Positions 14,156 through 23,839 of a stretch of 64,000 nt of DNA are shown piece by piece. The stretch is from positions 237,635 through 301,634 of the forward strand of contig NW_019773848.1 in assembly GCF_001039355.2 (NCBI RefSeq), written 5' to 3'. Positions within the stretch are counted from its first letter, which is position 1. The number at the start of each line of letters is the position of its first letter. Below the pieces are notes generated by a model, which saw only the letters and a list, made by a program, of their open reading frames with translations, did no database searches and had not been told where the DNA came from. Source of the stretch: Lingula anatina (taxonomy: Eukaryota; Brachiopoda; Lingulata; Lingulida; Lingulidae). Both the position numbers and the translations under genes were made by a program.

Positions 14156-15422
14156 GGGGTAGCGCTAGCAATTTTTTTCACTTAGTCAAATCACTATTTT
14201 TTCATTGCTTTTTGAACAATATGGTTTGAATGTGACTAAAACAAATCAAATCAGCCGTATTTTGTTTAGCCAATTGAAGTCCGTTTTAGCATTTGGCTAA
14301 ATTAGCGAGTGTTAACGCTACCCCAGTATACACACGCACCCACGCGTGCGCGCGCACACACACACACACACAACAGTCTTCTGGCAATTGCATACAGACT
14401 TCCCTGACCAAGACAAGGAGACAGAAACAAATTTGACAGATTTGGCTAAAACTGAAAGGAATTTATACCTTTGCAGCAAAGGCACGCCAGCACATAGAAA
14501 TAACCTCAGTGTGAAGTATTCTTCACAACTGGTCAGAGTGATATACGTGTATCATTATTTTTTTCCAATTTATTTTAGGCTACTTTGAATGCGTCAGAGA
14601 GTTTGGAAGTGATGAAAAGATATTCAGAGCATCTTTGTTCTGCAGCTGTTAATCACAAGGTAAACTTAATCGAATATTGGATGTTTTGATTTGAAAATAT
14701 TTAAAACTAAATATAATACACTTTTAGTAAGGAAAATGCAACAGTAATATCCCCTAAAGATATAATATATATCAGTGATCAGTAAGTAGATGAATTTAAG
14801 TACCTTTAAATGCATGTTGTCTCCTTAAAAGAACCATCTTCATTTTTATGTATTTTTCACTGTGTAATTGAGATTTATTTATAAGATAAACAATATTGTT
14901 AGTTATATGTTGCCATGTGTTGGTTCCAGAGTCAGGCAGTTTTGGTGATGTTGTCTTTGCGGCAGTTTGTTAAGGTACTAGAGATGTTATATGGACAGCA
15001 GCAGTTTGACAGAGCAGCACTGTTCCTGGAGGCATGTCTAGAGTTTGGCATCATTCAAAAGACGAAAGAAAATTGTATCCTTTTTGTATGTTTTTAGATT
15101 GTTAATGGATTGTTTTGTTCTTGTTGAATGGTAATAATTTGACTAAAAATTAATTTGGCAAAACAGAAATTAACCAATAGGTTGTGGGATCAGAGAAAAC
15201 ACTCAAAATTTTATGATTCTTGACACAAGCCCAGCATCTCTTTTAGAGGCAGTATTTCTAGAGTATGCTAGGTTCCTGACAGCCATGCAGAACACTGAGG
15301 CAGCACACTACTACTGTCATCTGGCAGGTGGAAAGGGACAGCAGTTCATGAAGGAACTGCAGGACACTCAGGAAGTGGAAGTGGCACAGGAAGTGGATGT
15401 TGCACAGGAAGTACAGAAATGA
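70..15422 (+). CDS. WDR11: WD repeat-containing protein 11 (5'-partial)
   Basis: Exons read from splice sites and frame: 70-139, 339-380, 594-747, 1098-1271, 1666-1782, 2229-2316, 2573-2753, 3182-3311, 3825-4015, 4466-4604, 4831-5007, 5308-5392, 5870-5976, 6192-6264, 6554-6662, 7073-7200, 7471-7609, 8054-8160, 8461-8575, 8898-9066, 9786-9945, 10356-10506, 10805-10993, 11592-11758, 12004-12098, 12562-12659, 13224-13304, 14930-15074, 15235-15422. All junction phases agree; about 1,255 residues plus stop (human protein 1,224). It starts at the GWQGL segment near human residue 29, so the first exon(s) lie upstream. Diagnostic stretches: SFSFDPFD, MCPPLTTKN, REHFVFTDADG, GDESDLHFWTVA, LLGQTDRAVQLLLET, CRYLQTYGEWNQAAWLAK. 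The family has two beta-propellers and a helical C-terminus; WDR11 works with FAM91A1 in tethering vesicles at the trans-Golgi and in Hedgehog/cilium biology. The last residues form an unusual Glu/Val/Gln-rich near-repeat. A second copy of two exons at 13954-14051 and 14579-14659 is described separately. Confidence 0.96.
771..834. repeat. (TG)n microsatellite in a WDR11 intron
   Basis: Uninterrupted TG dinucleotide tract of about 64 bases just after the donor site at 748, followed by degenerate TG/CA-rich sequence to about 900. Confidence 0.98.
2771..2903. mobile_element. Palindromic MITE with TAA target duplication
   Basis: Two arms of roughly 55 bp are reverse complements (left arm begins GGCCGCATTCTCAACGAATT, right arm ends with its complement) around a short loop containing TTTCTTTCATG. 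The element is flanked on both sides by TAA (2768-2770 and 2904-2906), the three-base TWA duplication typical of PIF/Harbinger-type elements. No coding capacity. It sits in a WDR11 intron. Confidence 0.85.
6938..6961. repeat. (GTT)n microsatellite
   Basis: Short run of GTT trinucleotides in the WDR11 intron between exons 6554-6662 and 7073-7200. Confidence 0.9.
9430..9644. mobile_element. MITE with imperfect inverted repeats and TAA duplication
   Basis: The ends are inverted repeats: the left begins GACCCCATTTCCAGAG and leads to TAGATCGATCTA; the right end read backwards gives GGCTGTATTCCCAGAG and TAGATCGATCTA. TAA flanks both sides (9427-9429 and 9645-9647). About 215 bp, more GC-rich than its surroundings, no ORF. 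It lies in the WDR11 intron 9067-9785. Upstream, 9300-9385 holds several short inverted AGGATCCTGTA-like words, possibly another small element. Confidence 0.75.
12211..14769 (+). repeat. Tandem copy of a WDR11 exon pair, divided by a single N
   Basis: Segment 12211-13413 recurs at 13591-14769 with a few per cent substitutions. It covers exons 12562-12659 and 13224-13304 (copies 13954-14051 and 14579-14659) plus their introns, including an (AT)n tract (12715-12782 versus 14107-14152) and a CA tract. A single N at 13414 and about 175 bp of miniature-transposon sequence separate the copies. Exon 13224-13304 ends in phase 0, whereas exon 13954-14051 needs one preceding base, so including both pairs would reach a TAG after eight codons. 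Only one pair can be used in any functional transcript. An uncollapsed haplotype in the assembly is the simplest reading. Confidence 0.9.
13415..13590. mobile_element. Fragment related to the 2771-2903 MITE
   Basis: The right part (from about 13512) resembles the right half of the palindromic element at 2771-2903: TTTCTTTCATGTA, then a degenerate ATTTTTAG word and an end GTTGAGAATGCG. The left part is GC-rich and unrelated to the flanking copies. It lies immediately after the N at 13414, so its left boundary and true context are uncertain. Confidence 0.6.
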
Positions 15423-16917
15423 GAATCATCGGCATAAGATGGCCGGAATTGTATAAACTTGATATGCAAGGGTGGTTGAAACTGTAGTAGAGTACAAATG
15501 ATGGGTTTAGCTAGTTGTCATTATGGCATGAACATTTCATAGTTGAAATAAGTGAAATGTAGGTTTAATGGTCAAGATAACAATAGTGTTGTTGACAAAA
15601 CTTTGCTCTTGATCACGAAATGACGCATTTACAAAGGATTATGGATTGAATTGAAGCAGATCTCACTTAAACCTGACTACAGTTATTTACAGTTCCAAAA
15701 CCAAATTTGCTTAATGGGTGAACAAAAAAAGTAGATTATTTCAACACCATTAATTTACTTAACAGATTTCTTCAGCACAGATTGTTATGTGGAGGACAAC
15801 CGCTTCCTTTCTGTAGGGATAACATGAACTAGCAGAGCAAGCTGTTACCCCAGCACATGACATATGAATAAGTTACTTGTAATAGGAATGTTGTCATTAT
15901 TTTTTCATTTCAAGTAGACTATTAAGTGTGATGTTATCTATTATCTATATCTGGTAACATGATGAAAAATATGATGGACATTTATGCTTTTACACTGTAT
16001 ATTATTACCTTCCTATTTTTTTTATATTTGTGTGTATTTTGACCACCATTAGCAAAGTGAAAGTTTGCTTCAAACTTAGGCTTCGTTCACATGCAATGTC
16101 TATTTTCTAAATTCTATTTTCTATTTGCGGCATGTCTTATGATCACGGTCTGTGCACTGAATATCCCGCCGCGTAATTACTGGCAGCGCGAGCCAGTTAC
16201 TATAAGTTACTATAAGTTACTATAAGTAACTGGCTCGCGCTGCCAGTAATTACGCGGCGGGATATTCAGTGCACAGACCGTGATCATAAGATAGCGCGAA
16301 TAGAAAATAGAATTTAGAAAATAGACATTGCATGTGAACGAAGCCTAAGAGTTTGTGGCAACCACTTTCCAAGAAAATTTTGTATTGTAGCTGATATGCA
16401 GCAAATTTGCATAAAAATTTTGCATAAAAATTTGCATAAAAGTGTTCTTACAAATTTGCAGTAAATTAGCAGCAAATTCGCAGCAACTTGGTGCAAGAAT
16501 TTCTTGCAAATTTGCAGTAAATTTGCTAGAGAGTTTGCAGCAGGCCTGATATTTTGCTAAGGGGAAGTAATGCTTTGACAAACTGTGGTCTTCATCAGTT
16601 CTGCATAAAATTCATCAGTTATTATATCAGTTCTCTATGCGTGGTGCAGGTGCAGACAATGCTTTTCATTCAGCGATGCACTAGTAGGGGAACGGACTGA
16701 AAATATTTTTAATGAGGTTGCATTCTGAGTAAACTTGTTAAGCTCTTTATTTTTAGATTTGTCAGATTAGGAACAATCTCTTTTGTTCAAGAAAGGAACC
16801 TGTTCATTTCTATACGAAAGTTACAGACTAAATCCGTTTCTTCGAAATATATTTGTGCAATAATTTGGATGTATATTGAATTTTTTGTTTATCGTTTCAT
16901 TTTATTTATAAAATAAA
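15423..16917 (+). other. Probable WDR11 3' untranslated region with poly(A) signal
   Basis: After the WDR11 stop there is no further coding sequence. A canonical AATAAA lies at 16912-16917 and is the best poly(A) signal before the next gene. The UTR would include the long palindrome at 16079-16345 and, at about 16395-16550, a patch of imperfect short repeats built on the words TTTGCA and AAATTTGC. The exact 3' end cannot be read from sequence; an earlier cleavage site would exclude the palindrome. Confidence 0.5.
16079..16345. mobile_element. Long near-perfect palindrome (MITE) downstream of WDR11
   Basis: The outer arms are perfect reverse complements for about 50 bp (GGCTTCGTTCACATGCAATG at the left, its complement at the right). 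After a small mismatch the palindrome resumes from TTATGATCACGG inward through a GC-rich stem (CCCGCCGCGTAATTAC). The centre holds three copies of TTACTATAAG. Flanks read TTA and TAA, partly consistent with a TWA target site. No ORF. The near-perfect arms suggest a recent insertion. If transcribed in the WDR11 3' UTR it would fold into a hairpin of more than 100 bp. Confidence 0.85.
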
Positions 16918-17106
16918 TAGTACAGTGGCTATTTGTCATGACTCGTCATTTGGACTTCTTATCTTCATAGTATTGAGAAACTTCTTATCTTTACTGGTAT
17001 ATGAGAAATGCCCATATGGTATGGCTTCCATCACGAAGACCTCATCTTTATCTTGTTGCACCTACATGTAAATCTCCATATTCTATTGATTACCGACAAA
17101 TCAGAC

Positions 17107-17742
17107 ATGTTAGGACACGGATATTTTTTCCTGGCGTTTGCTGGTTCTGTGTTTGTCATGTACGCCTGCGGGTTACCGTTAAAGCTAAGTGACACGTGTA
17201 CTTACAAAGGCAAAGTTTTTCACGAGGGTCTGATCGCCAGCGAGAAATGTTTCATGGTTTACTGCGCTAACGGCTACGTGCGGTCTGTGGCAAAACCCGA
17301 GTGCTTCCCCAGGCCTGTTTCCACTAGTCGCCCTCATCCCAGTACCACAACCCAACGCAACCCGCGCCAGTGTAGGGTCGGCGACAAGACAATAAATGTT
17401 GAGAGCTACATAATGCAGGATGGAACCTGTTTTTATTGCTCATACCACGGCCTTGGGAGTGTGCCAGCAGAATGGGGATGCCTGACCACTACTCCCTTAC
17501 CCACCTCAACTACAACACACCATCATGATGTTGGTTGCATGGTTGCAGGCCAGTGGTATCCAACTGGAAGTGTGGTCCGTAAGGAGTGGTGTACCACCAC
17601 CTACTGTATGCATGGTTCTATGATGCTGGTGGACACACCATGGGACTGTGTCACCGGGACCACTGTCCAGCTGCCTCCCTCATCCAGCCCTCGCAGCCCT
17701 CCAACTACCACGCCGCTTCTCACACCAGAGGTCGGATTCTAA
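17107..17742 (+). CDS. Secreted protein with three four-cysteine modules
   Basis: An ORF of 211 codons from ATG 17107. The frame is open back to an upstream ATG at 17008, but the 17107 start places a hydrophobic signal-like stretch (GYFFLAFAGSVFVMYACG) at residues 5-22, so I prefer it. The mature part has three modules, each with four cysteines spaced about C-x16/18-C-x2/4-C-x12/13-C: beginning CTYKGKVF, CRVGDKTI and CMVAGQWY. They are joined by Thr/Pro/Ser-rich linkers that look O-glycosylated, and the tail is Pro/Ser/Thr-rich. The pattern loosely recalls small von Willebrand type C or related extracellular modules; I do not recognise a named family. Apparently intronless, about 190 bp downstream of the WDR11 poly(A) signal. 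An ATTAAA at 17822 could be its poly(A) signal. Possible roles (matrix, mucus, shell) are speculation. Confidence 0.75.
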   Translation: MLGHGYFFLAFAGSVFVMYACGLPLKLSDTCTYKGKVFHEGLIASEKCFMVYCANGYVRSVAKPECFPRPVSTSRPHPSTTTQRNPRQCRVGDKTINVESYIMQDGTCFYCSYHGLGSVPAEWGCLTTTPLPTSTTTHHHDVGCMVAGQWYPTGSVVRKEWCTTTYCMHGSMMLVDTPWDCVTGTTVQLPPSSSPRSPPTTTPLLTPEVGF

Positions 17743-17893
17743 TTTGAAGATCTCGATTTTTGAACTGAATGAGGTTTTCTGTAAAATACTTCTCCAGAAA
17801 TACTGAGTGCTATTCATTTTCATTAAATTGAAGTTCTTTTATCAAGGTAACGTGCCTTTGGGTGAAACATACATGTATATATCCATGCCTTAG

Positions 17894-17894
<1 letters not shown>

Positions 17895-17939
<45 letters not shown>
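17895..17939. repeat. (CT)n microsatellite
   Basis: Pure CT tract of about 45 bases. The flanking words, including GTTAAATCCCCCGCATT after the tract, recur around a shorter CT tract at about 23885-23911, marking the two as copies of one duplicated block. Confidence 0.97.
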
Positions 17940-17943
<4 letters not shown>

Positions 17944-18088
17944 AATCCCCCGCATTTCTCTACCGGAAGAAAGGTTTTGATTGCCTTAACCTTTGTGAAT
18001 AACACGTAGCTTACAATGTATAATATGGAAAAATTAAAATGAGATATTTTCATAAAGACGTGTATAAATATTACACAAATTACACCAA

Positions 18089-18575
18089 ATACAACCCAGC
18101 AGGCATAGTGACGTTGGATCAACGTTGAAAACAGGTTGATACGTCGAATTGCCGTTGATCTACCTAAATTTAACGTAAAATCAACGTTGATCCAGCCACG
18201 TCAAAACACCGTCATAAAGTGACGTTGACTCAACGTTGTATTTTGGTCATTGACACAAACTTGCAGACATGGATTGTAATTTAAAATATTAATTATTGAA
18301 AACGTGATACTTTGTTTATCAATACTGTAACTAACTTTATCAAAATAATAAAAAAAAAAGTGTTTTAAAGTAAAAGTGACAGTTGTTTTGTTTTGTCTTT
18401 AGTGAACTAGTGAATTTTCTTAACTTGTTATTCAGAAATACATTCCAATAAACTTCCTTGCAAGGTCAGATATCACTAGGATGAATAAGTCGCTGTAAAT
18501 GGAGTGAAGCTAATAAAGTTGACAGTTCTTGGTACCCTGTTATAGATAGACGGGCTGAGGTGACTGTGACTTTGT

Positions 18576-18658
<83 letters not shown>

Positions 18659-19101
18659 TGGTCTTATATGTATATATAAGAAAATAACTATATATATTAA
18701 TCTAAACCTTAGAAATTTTAGCTTAAAGGCCATACATATATACCCTACATATATTAAGCCATCAAACATGTCCTACTGCTAAACACATCCAGGCTAAAAG
18801 GGTGCACCATGCTCAGGTGCAAAACATGCTTAGGAGCTAAAGGCGTAGAAAAAATCAGACAAAGCAGCTACTTGGATGTTTTTACAGTGTACGTTATAAT
18901 TGTGTACCTGTGTTTTGTACCAAAAATAAAAACATTTCAGGTCATTTTAATGTCTTTTCATGCAAGAATGTTGTCTAACATTTGGGGTTGATACAATGTT
19001 GTTATCTGACGTTGATCCAACTTTCAAATCCAATGTTTATCCAACGTATTATCAACGTTATGGTTCAACGTTGTTTTAACGTTAAAACAACAAAATTTGG
19101 G
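18089..19101. mobile_element. About 1 kb insertion with ACGTTG-rich ends
   Basis: Flanked by a perfect 12-base direct repeat, AAATTACACCAA, at 18077-18088 and 19102-19113. The corresponding stretch in the duplicated block near 24040 runs continuously without this kilobase and without the second repeat, so that copy resembles the empty site. Both ends are dense in words such as GATCAACGTTG and CAACGTTGATCC in both orientations (18108-18240 and 18996-19085). The middle contains a (TA)n tract at 18579-18654. No convincing ORF. A non-autonomous element is the likely nature; the class is unassigned. Confidence 0.65.
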
Positions 19102-19421
19102 AAATTACACCAAGTTACTGAAAATAAAGAGAAATTACAAAGACAACGTGGGTGTAATTGTATAATAAGTGTAAAACAAGTTAAAATTTAATGTAAATTA
19201 CCAAGCCCTTACCCAGCGATTCCAAAGGGGGTCTTTTTCTGAAGAAGTGGACCTTTTATCGCGGATATTAAAAAAATTTTCGAGTTTGTTCTTGAAGAAA
19301 AACTAAGGCGATGTTAATTACTTAAACATATTTAATTTGCTGAAAAGTTGTGAATGCAATCTTTCAATTGGGAATATAAATGAAAATACGTTAACACGTG
19401 TGCACTGCAGGGTGAAATATT

Positions 19422-19660
19422 CGGGTACGTACGGATAAAATTTAGTCCCAAAATATTACACGTCCCTATACTCCCGTTACCGATAGATACATAAAAGAAA
19501 AACGGAAAAAACGTCTTTTTAGATTAAAATACCGATAGATCCGATTTTTTTCTGCTGTCCTATATATTTGCGTTCCTATAGATATGACGTCCTCATAAAC
19601 CCACGTCCTTTAAATCCGCATACCTATAGATCCATGTATTTTTAGATCCAAANCCCCCAT
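19422..19660. other. Insertion relative to the paralogous block, containing an N
   Basis: The paralogous sequence near 22760 runs directly from GGTGAAATATTC into ATGGGGTCCTGAAGG, whereas here about 230 bp intervenes. It is made of degenerate words like CCTATAGATC and CACGTCCT and includes a single N at 19653. It could be a small repeat or a contig-join artefact. No coding sequence. Confidence 0.5.
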
Positions 19661-20125
19661 TATTCATGGGGTCCTGAAGGGAGACTTGAATAAAAAAAAC
19701 TTAGCACAGTCATACACTGTTCTGTGTGACATCTTCCCTTACATGAACCCTGACGGTAGGTATTCCCGTGTCTTTCATCCAAAATTTAATGTGCTCAAAC
19801 TAACCTGTTTTGTGACTATGTAAAAAAGGCCAGGTCCTTCATTCATTCGATTCACTTAGTTTCGAATACCATAGCCGTTCCGGTCACCGAGTCAAAATGG
19901 TGATCTACACGGTTTGTAACTCTAAAAAAAAAGGGAAAAAAGATTATTTGATTGCCTCTAGTCGAGCAACCCTCCTTTAACCGCAAGTATTGAATAAATC
20001 ATTTCAGAAACTAGTTTTTGCCACAAAACCTGGCTTCTCTTTTTATACAGACTAGATTTGACTTCGCCAAATAAATCTTCTTTTCTTTCATGCATGTATA
20101 ATTAGCGGTTTCAAAAAATTTCAGA

Positions 20126-20134
20126 TATAAAAAG
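20126..20134 (+). promoter_or_regulatory. TATA box of the first arginine-run peptide gene
   Basis: TATAAAAAG lies 85 bases upstream of ATG 20211. The surrounding words (TTCAGATATAAAAAG) recur without a gene at about 21788 and, altered, at about 23643, as promoter remnants of duplicated blocks. Confidence 0.65.
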
Positions 20135-20210
20135 TGGTAGGTTGGGTGGATCCACACCCAGTGAGACCGCGGTAACGGACTCGTCACCTCCAAGAGGGTT
20201 TGCATTCAAC

Positions 20211-21105
20211 ATGCGTGGATGTCAAAGATTTGCTCTGCTCCTAATGACAATATTGCTGGTGCACATGTTTGTTGATTCTGAAGGTATGTTGAAGCTTTTT
20301 GCTTTTTCTTTGTCGCGTCCAGTCTTAACGGTTTGTGTCTGATTTGCTGTAATATGATAAAGACTTCCATTGGCATTAAATGAAATTCAGTATGTCAATT
20401 ATTTTCATTTTTCTTTGTATTTTGTAATTGACAGCTTGGCGGAGGCGGAGGCGCAGAGGAGGAGTAGACCTATCAAAGAATTTGGACAGTGAAGACGACG
20501 CGGCTAACACGGTATGCTGAATATTGCTTCAAAAGAGATGAAATATTAATCAGTTAGTGTGAAAATTGTTCACAGGTCGACGAACACGAACCCAACAACC
20601 TGTCAACATTCAGCCTGATGATGCTCTTGTGACGAGCGAAAAGTAGCTGATTTATATATTGTTCCGCAGGAAGTCACTAAATAGAAAATCTTGGAACCAT
20701 GGAAAATCTAATACGTAGGTCAAATATTGTTATCAAACCCCAGTCGGTGACAAAGAGATTATTGTTACAGTCTTAAGAGATTATTACCTAAAATCAAACG
20801 TATTAGAAAAAATGGACTAATTTTGAATGTCGGGATGGATTCACTAACCTTTGGTAAGTATGAAAAAAGTCGTCGTTTACCACAGGAAAAACTGTTTTTT
20901 TGTCAAAATGAACAGTTATCCTTTAAGGGAACAACACCGACAACGTGAATAGTTTTTATTCATTCATTCATTTATACTAAATTTAGTTATCACAATTATT
21001 ATTTTGCAGAACCAGCTGTCTGAAAAAGAGCGAAATATGCTCATGGATATGCTTAAAGATGAGATATTCATGAATGATGACGAGATAAAAGACGAAGATG
21101 AATGA
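20211..21105 (+). CDS. Secreted arginine-run peptide precursor, copy 1 (complete)
   Basis: Three exons: 20211-20283, 20435-20511, 21010-21105, with GT/AG junctions and agreeing phases; 81 residues. Exon 1 encodes a short signal peptide (hydrophobic core FALLLMTILLVHMF, ending near VDSEA). Exon 2 starts with Trp then six consecutive Arg, then GGVDLSKNL and an acidic DSEDDAANT. Exon 3 is a strongly acidic, helix-prone tail beginning NQLSEKER and ending DEDE. Beyond the signal there is no cysteine. The design of signal, cationic core and anionic tail resembles linear antimicrobial-peptide precursors, in which an acidic propeptide neutralises the cationic part. That function is an inference; no named family was recognised. 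A TATA box lies 85 bases upstream. The second intron contains sequence shared with the MITE in the ZIP 3' UTR. Part of a cluster with copies at 27067, 29824, 30742 and 36742. Confidence 0.8.
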
Positions 21106-22412
21106 ACTAAAATGGACTTTTCATCGACGTTCACATGTGCAGTTTTTATAAAGCTTAATTTTATAAAGCGCTACTTAGAATTCAACTTGTGTGATAAAAA
21201 GTTAGATTTACGCCTATATATCAGAAACGGAACCCCAGTACATGGCAAATGAATAAGTTACAGGAATGGTTTCATTTTTTTCTTATATTAAAAAGAATGT
21301 CAATTGTGATGTTATATATTATCTGTATATCAATATACGTCCTTGCTTCGTGGTCATGTTACATTTGCATCACCACTGGACTTCTTGTCTTCACATACAG
21401 AAAAAGAACAAACTTCAAGACTAACCCCTCTGATTAACGTATTTATGGCTTGGGAGTTCAACACCCTTGAGCGTGAGCTCAGTGGAAAATTGGATAAAAA
21501 AAAAAAAAAACGAGAAACGAGATGAGAAACGAGTGAGGGCAGCGTGATAAACAAGCTGTCAAACTGGCGAGTCGTAATAAATAAAATGATCTACATGTCT
21601 AAAGCCTTTAAGCGTTATTTGTGTGTAGTTAAGAACATTTCGAATATGTGTTTCAGTTTGGTTAAAAATAAGGGGAGAATTTGCCGATCTAATGAAATCA
21701 GCTTAAAATAATCAGATACATCCAGCTGGTCGGGTGGTCATTTTAAACCGTATAAGAATGTATAAGAAGCGATTTTAAAAATTCAGATATAAAAAGAGTG
21801 GTACGTAGGTTCTAATTCGTTACACTCAAACGAGCAAAAATATTTATAATATAAACAAAGACACAGTGTTAGGGTGGAAGCGCTCATTTCATTCCGTGTG
21901 CTTTATTTCCGGTTTAACGTATTGTCATAAAGGCAGTCATTAGTGAAAATTGAAAACAATGAATACTTGCTATTTAATTTTTTTTTCAATCTGAACAAAC
22001 TTTGAACAAAACAATAAAAACAAATATCTGTAAAAACGAAACCGTTTAAAAAGGCTAATAAAATAAAAATAAAAATAATGATAATGATCAGTTCTTGAGT
22101 ATATTTATTTTTAGAAAGAAAACTCCATCTTGCTTTATCTTCTGTCGTCCTTTAGAACCAGTATCCGAACTGAAAAATTAAAGCATTCTAATATAAAACA
22201 AATAAAAAACTAAAAAGCTTGAATTAAGCCTAAAACTAATTTCTCTATTCTTTCTTATCGTAACTTGTCAAATCGAGTATGTATTTATAAAATATATTTA
22301 TATAAACAAACAAACTTAAACATTTTTTATTTGTAACATAAAATCCTTCAAAATTGGGTGGATGGGGGGGGAGAGATTATAAAGATTCTCTGCTTGCATC
22401 ACGGAACGCGAG

Positions 22413-23340
22413 AGACGTCTATAAATATTACACAAATAACACAAAAAAAAAACAAATTTGACCAAGTTGGTGAAAATAAAGGGAAATCGCAAAGACAAAT
22501 GGGGGTGTAATTGGTTAAAAAGTGTAACACTAGTAGAAATTTTATGTAAAATACCAGGTCCCGTATGTATGTTGCCAGCGATTTCAAAGGGGGGTCTTTT
22601 CCTGAAAAAGTGGACCTTTTATCGCAAATTTTTTTCGAGTTTGAAGAAAAACTAAGGCGACGTTAATGACTTAAACATATTTTATTTGCTGAAAAGTTTT
22701 GAATACAATCTTGCATTAATAGGGTAAATGAGTAAAAATACGTTAACACGCGTGCAGGGTGAAATATTCATGGGGTCCTGAAGGGAGACTTGACTAAAAA
22801 AAACTTAGTCATACACTGTTCTGTGTGACATCTGCCCTTACATGAGTCCTGATGGTAGGTATTCCCGTGTCTTTCATCCAAAATTTAATGTGCTCAAACT
22901 TAACCTGTTTTTACTATAAAAAAAGTGACTGTAAAAGAAGCGAGGTCCTTCATTCATTTGATCCACTTAGTTTCGAATACCATAGCCGTTCCGGTCACCT
23001 AGTCAAAATGGTGATCTACACTGGACTTCTTGTCTTCACATACGGAAAAAGAACAAATTTCAAGACTAACCCCTCTGATTAACGTATTTATGGCTTGGGA
23101 GTTCAACACCCTTGAGCGTGAGCTCAGTGGAAAATTGGATAAAAAAACAGACAAACAAACGAGAAACGAGATGAGAAACGAGTGAGGACAGAGTGATAAA
23201 CATGCCGTCAAACTGGCCAGTCGTAATTAAATAAATGATCTACATGTCTAAAGCCTTTAAGCGTTATTTGTGTGTAGTTAAGAACACTTCGAATATGTGC
23301 TTTAGTTTGGTTAAAAATAGCGGGAGAATTTGCCGATCTA
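22413..23340. repeat. Duplicated block lacking its peptide gene
   Basis: This stretch repeats the sequence upstream of copy 1 (about 18060-18076, 19100-19420 and 19660-19912), including GATTTCAAAGGGGG, the GGGTCCTGAAGG segment and the CATAGCCGTTCCGGTCAC segment. At about 23020 it jumps, at GGTGATCTACAC/TGGACTTCTTGTC, straight to sequence that lies downstream of copy 1 (21371 onward) and continues to match to about 23340. The intervening 1.45 kb, containing the whole peptide gene, is absent. No coding sequence remains. Confidence 0.8.
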
Positions 23341-23663
23341 ATAAAACAGCTTCAGGAGAAAATAGCCTAGAAGTATAGTGTTCAAAATATAAATATAAAT
23401 ATATAAATATAAAAGAAAAATAGCCTGGTGTATACTGTAGTATAGTGTAAATTCATGATAAAAATGCTATGAAAAATAATCAGATACATCCAGTTGGTTG
23501 GGTGGTCATTTTAAACCGCAAATATGAAATTTATCAAATTCAATTTGATGCCACTGAAAACTAATTTCTCTGTTTATGTAGACTAGATTTGACCAAAATG
23601 TTCTTCTTTCATGCATGTATAAGAAGCGGATTCATAAGCAACTTCAGATATATAAATACAGAT

Positions 23664-23812
23664 AGGCAGTTTTAGTGATGTTGTCTTTGCGGCAATTTGT
23701 TAAGGTACTAGAGATATTATATGGACAGCAGTAGTGTTCCTGGAGGCGTGTCCAGAGTTTGGCATCATTCTAAAGACGAAAGAAAACTGTATCCTTTTTG
23801 AATGTTTTTATT
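23664..23812 (+). pseudogene. WDR11: Pseudogene fragment of WDR11 exon 14930-15074
   Basis: The sequence from GGCAGTTTTAGTGATG through GTTAAGGTACTAGAGAT, ATATGGACAGCAG, GAGTTTGGCATCATTC and the exon-intron junction (GTATCCTTTTTG) matches the penultimate WDR11 exon and the start of its following intron. A 16-base deletion in the middle breaks the frame, and there are several substitutions. No other WDR11 exon is found nearby. It is followed at about 23845 by a copy of the CT-repeat block seen at 17835, so the fragment travelled with the duplicated segment. Confidence 0.9.
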
Positions 23813-23839
23813 TTATTTAGATTGATCATAAATAGATTT

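Noticed and set aside
16314-16581. Minus-strand frames rich in Cys, Asn, Leu and Lys
   Set aside because: Produced by imperfect TTTGCA repeats; no start context, splice sites or family resemblance.
18108-19085. Repeated CAACGTT words as a CRISPR-like array
   Set aside because: Spacing is irregular, orientation alternates, and the genome is eukaryotic; better explained as transposon end motifs.
19850-19900. GTTTCGAATACC as a tRNA B box (also near 22970 and 24405)
   Set aside because: No A box, no cloverleaf can be drawn, and the word is simply part of the duplicated block.
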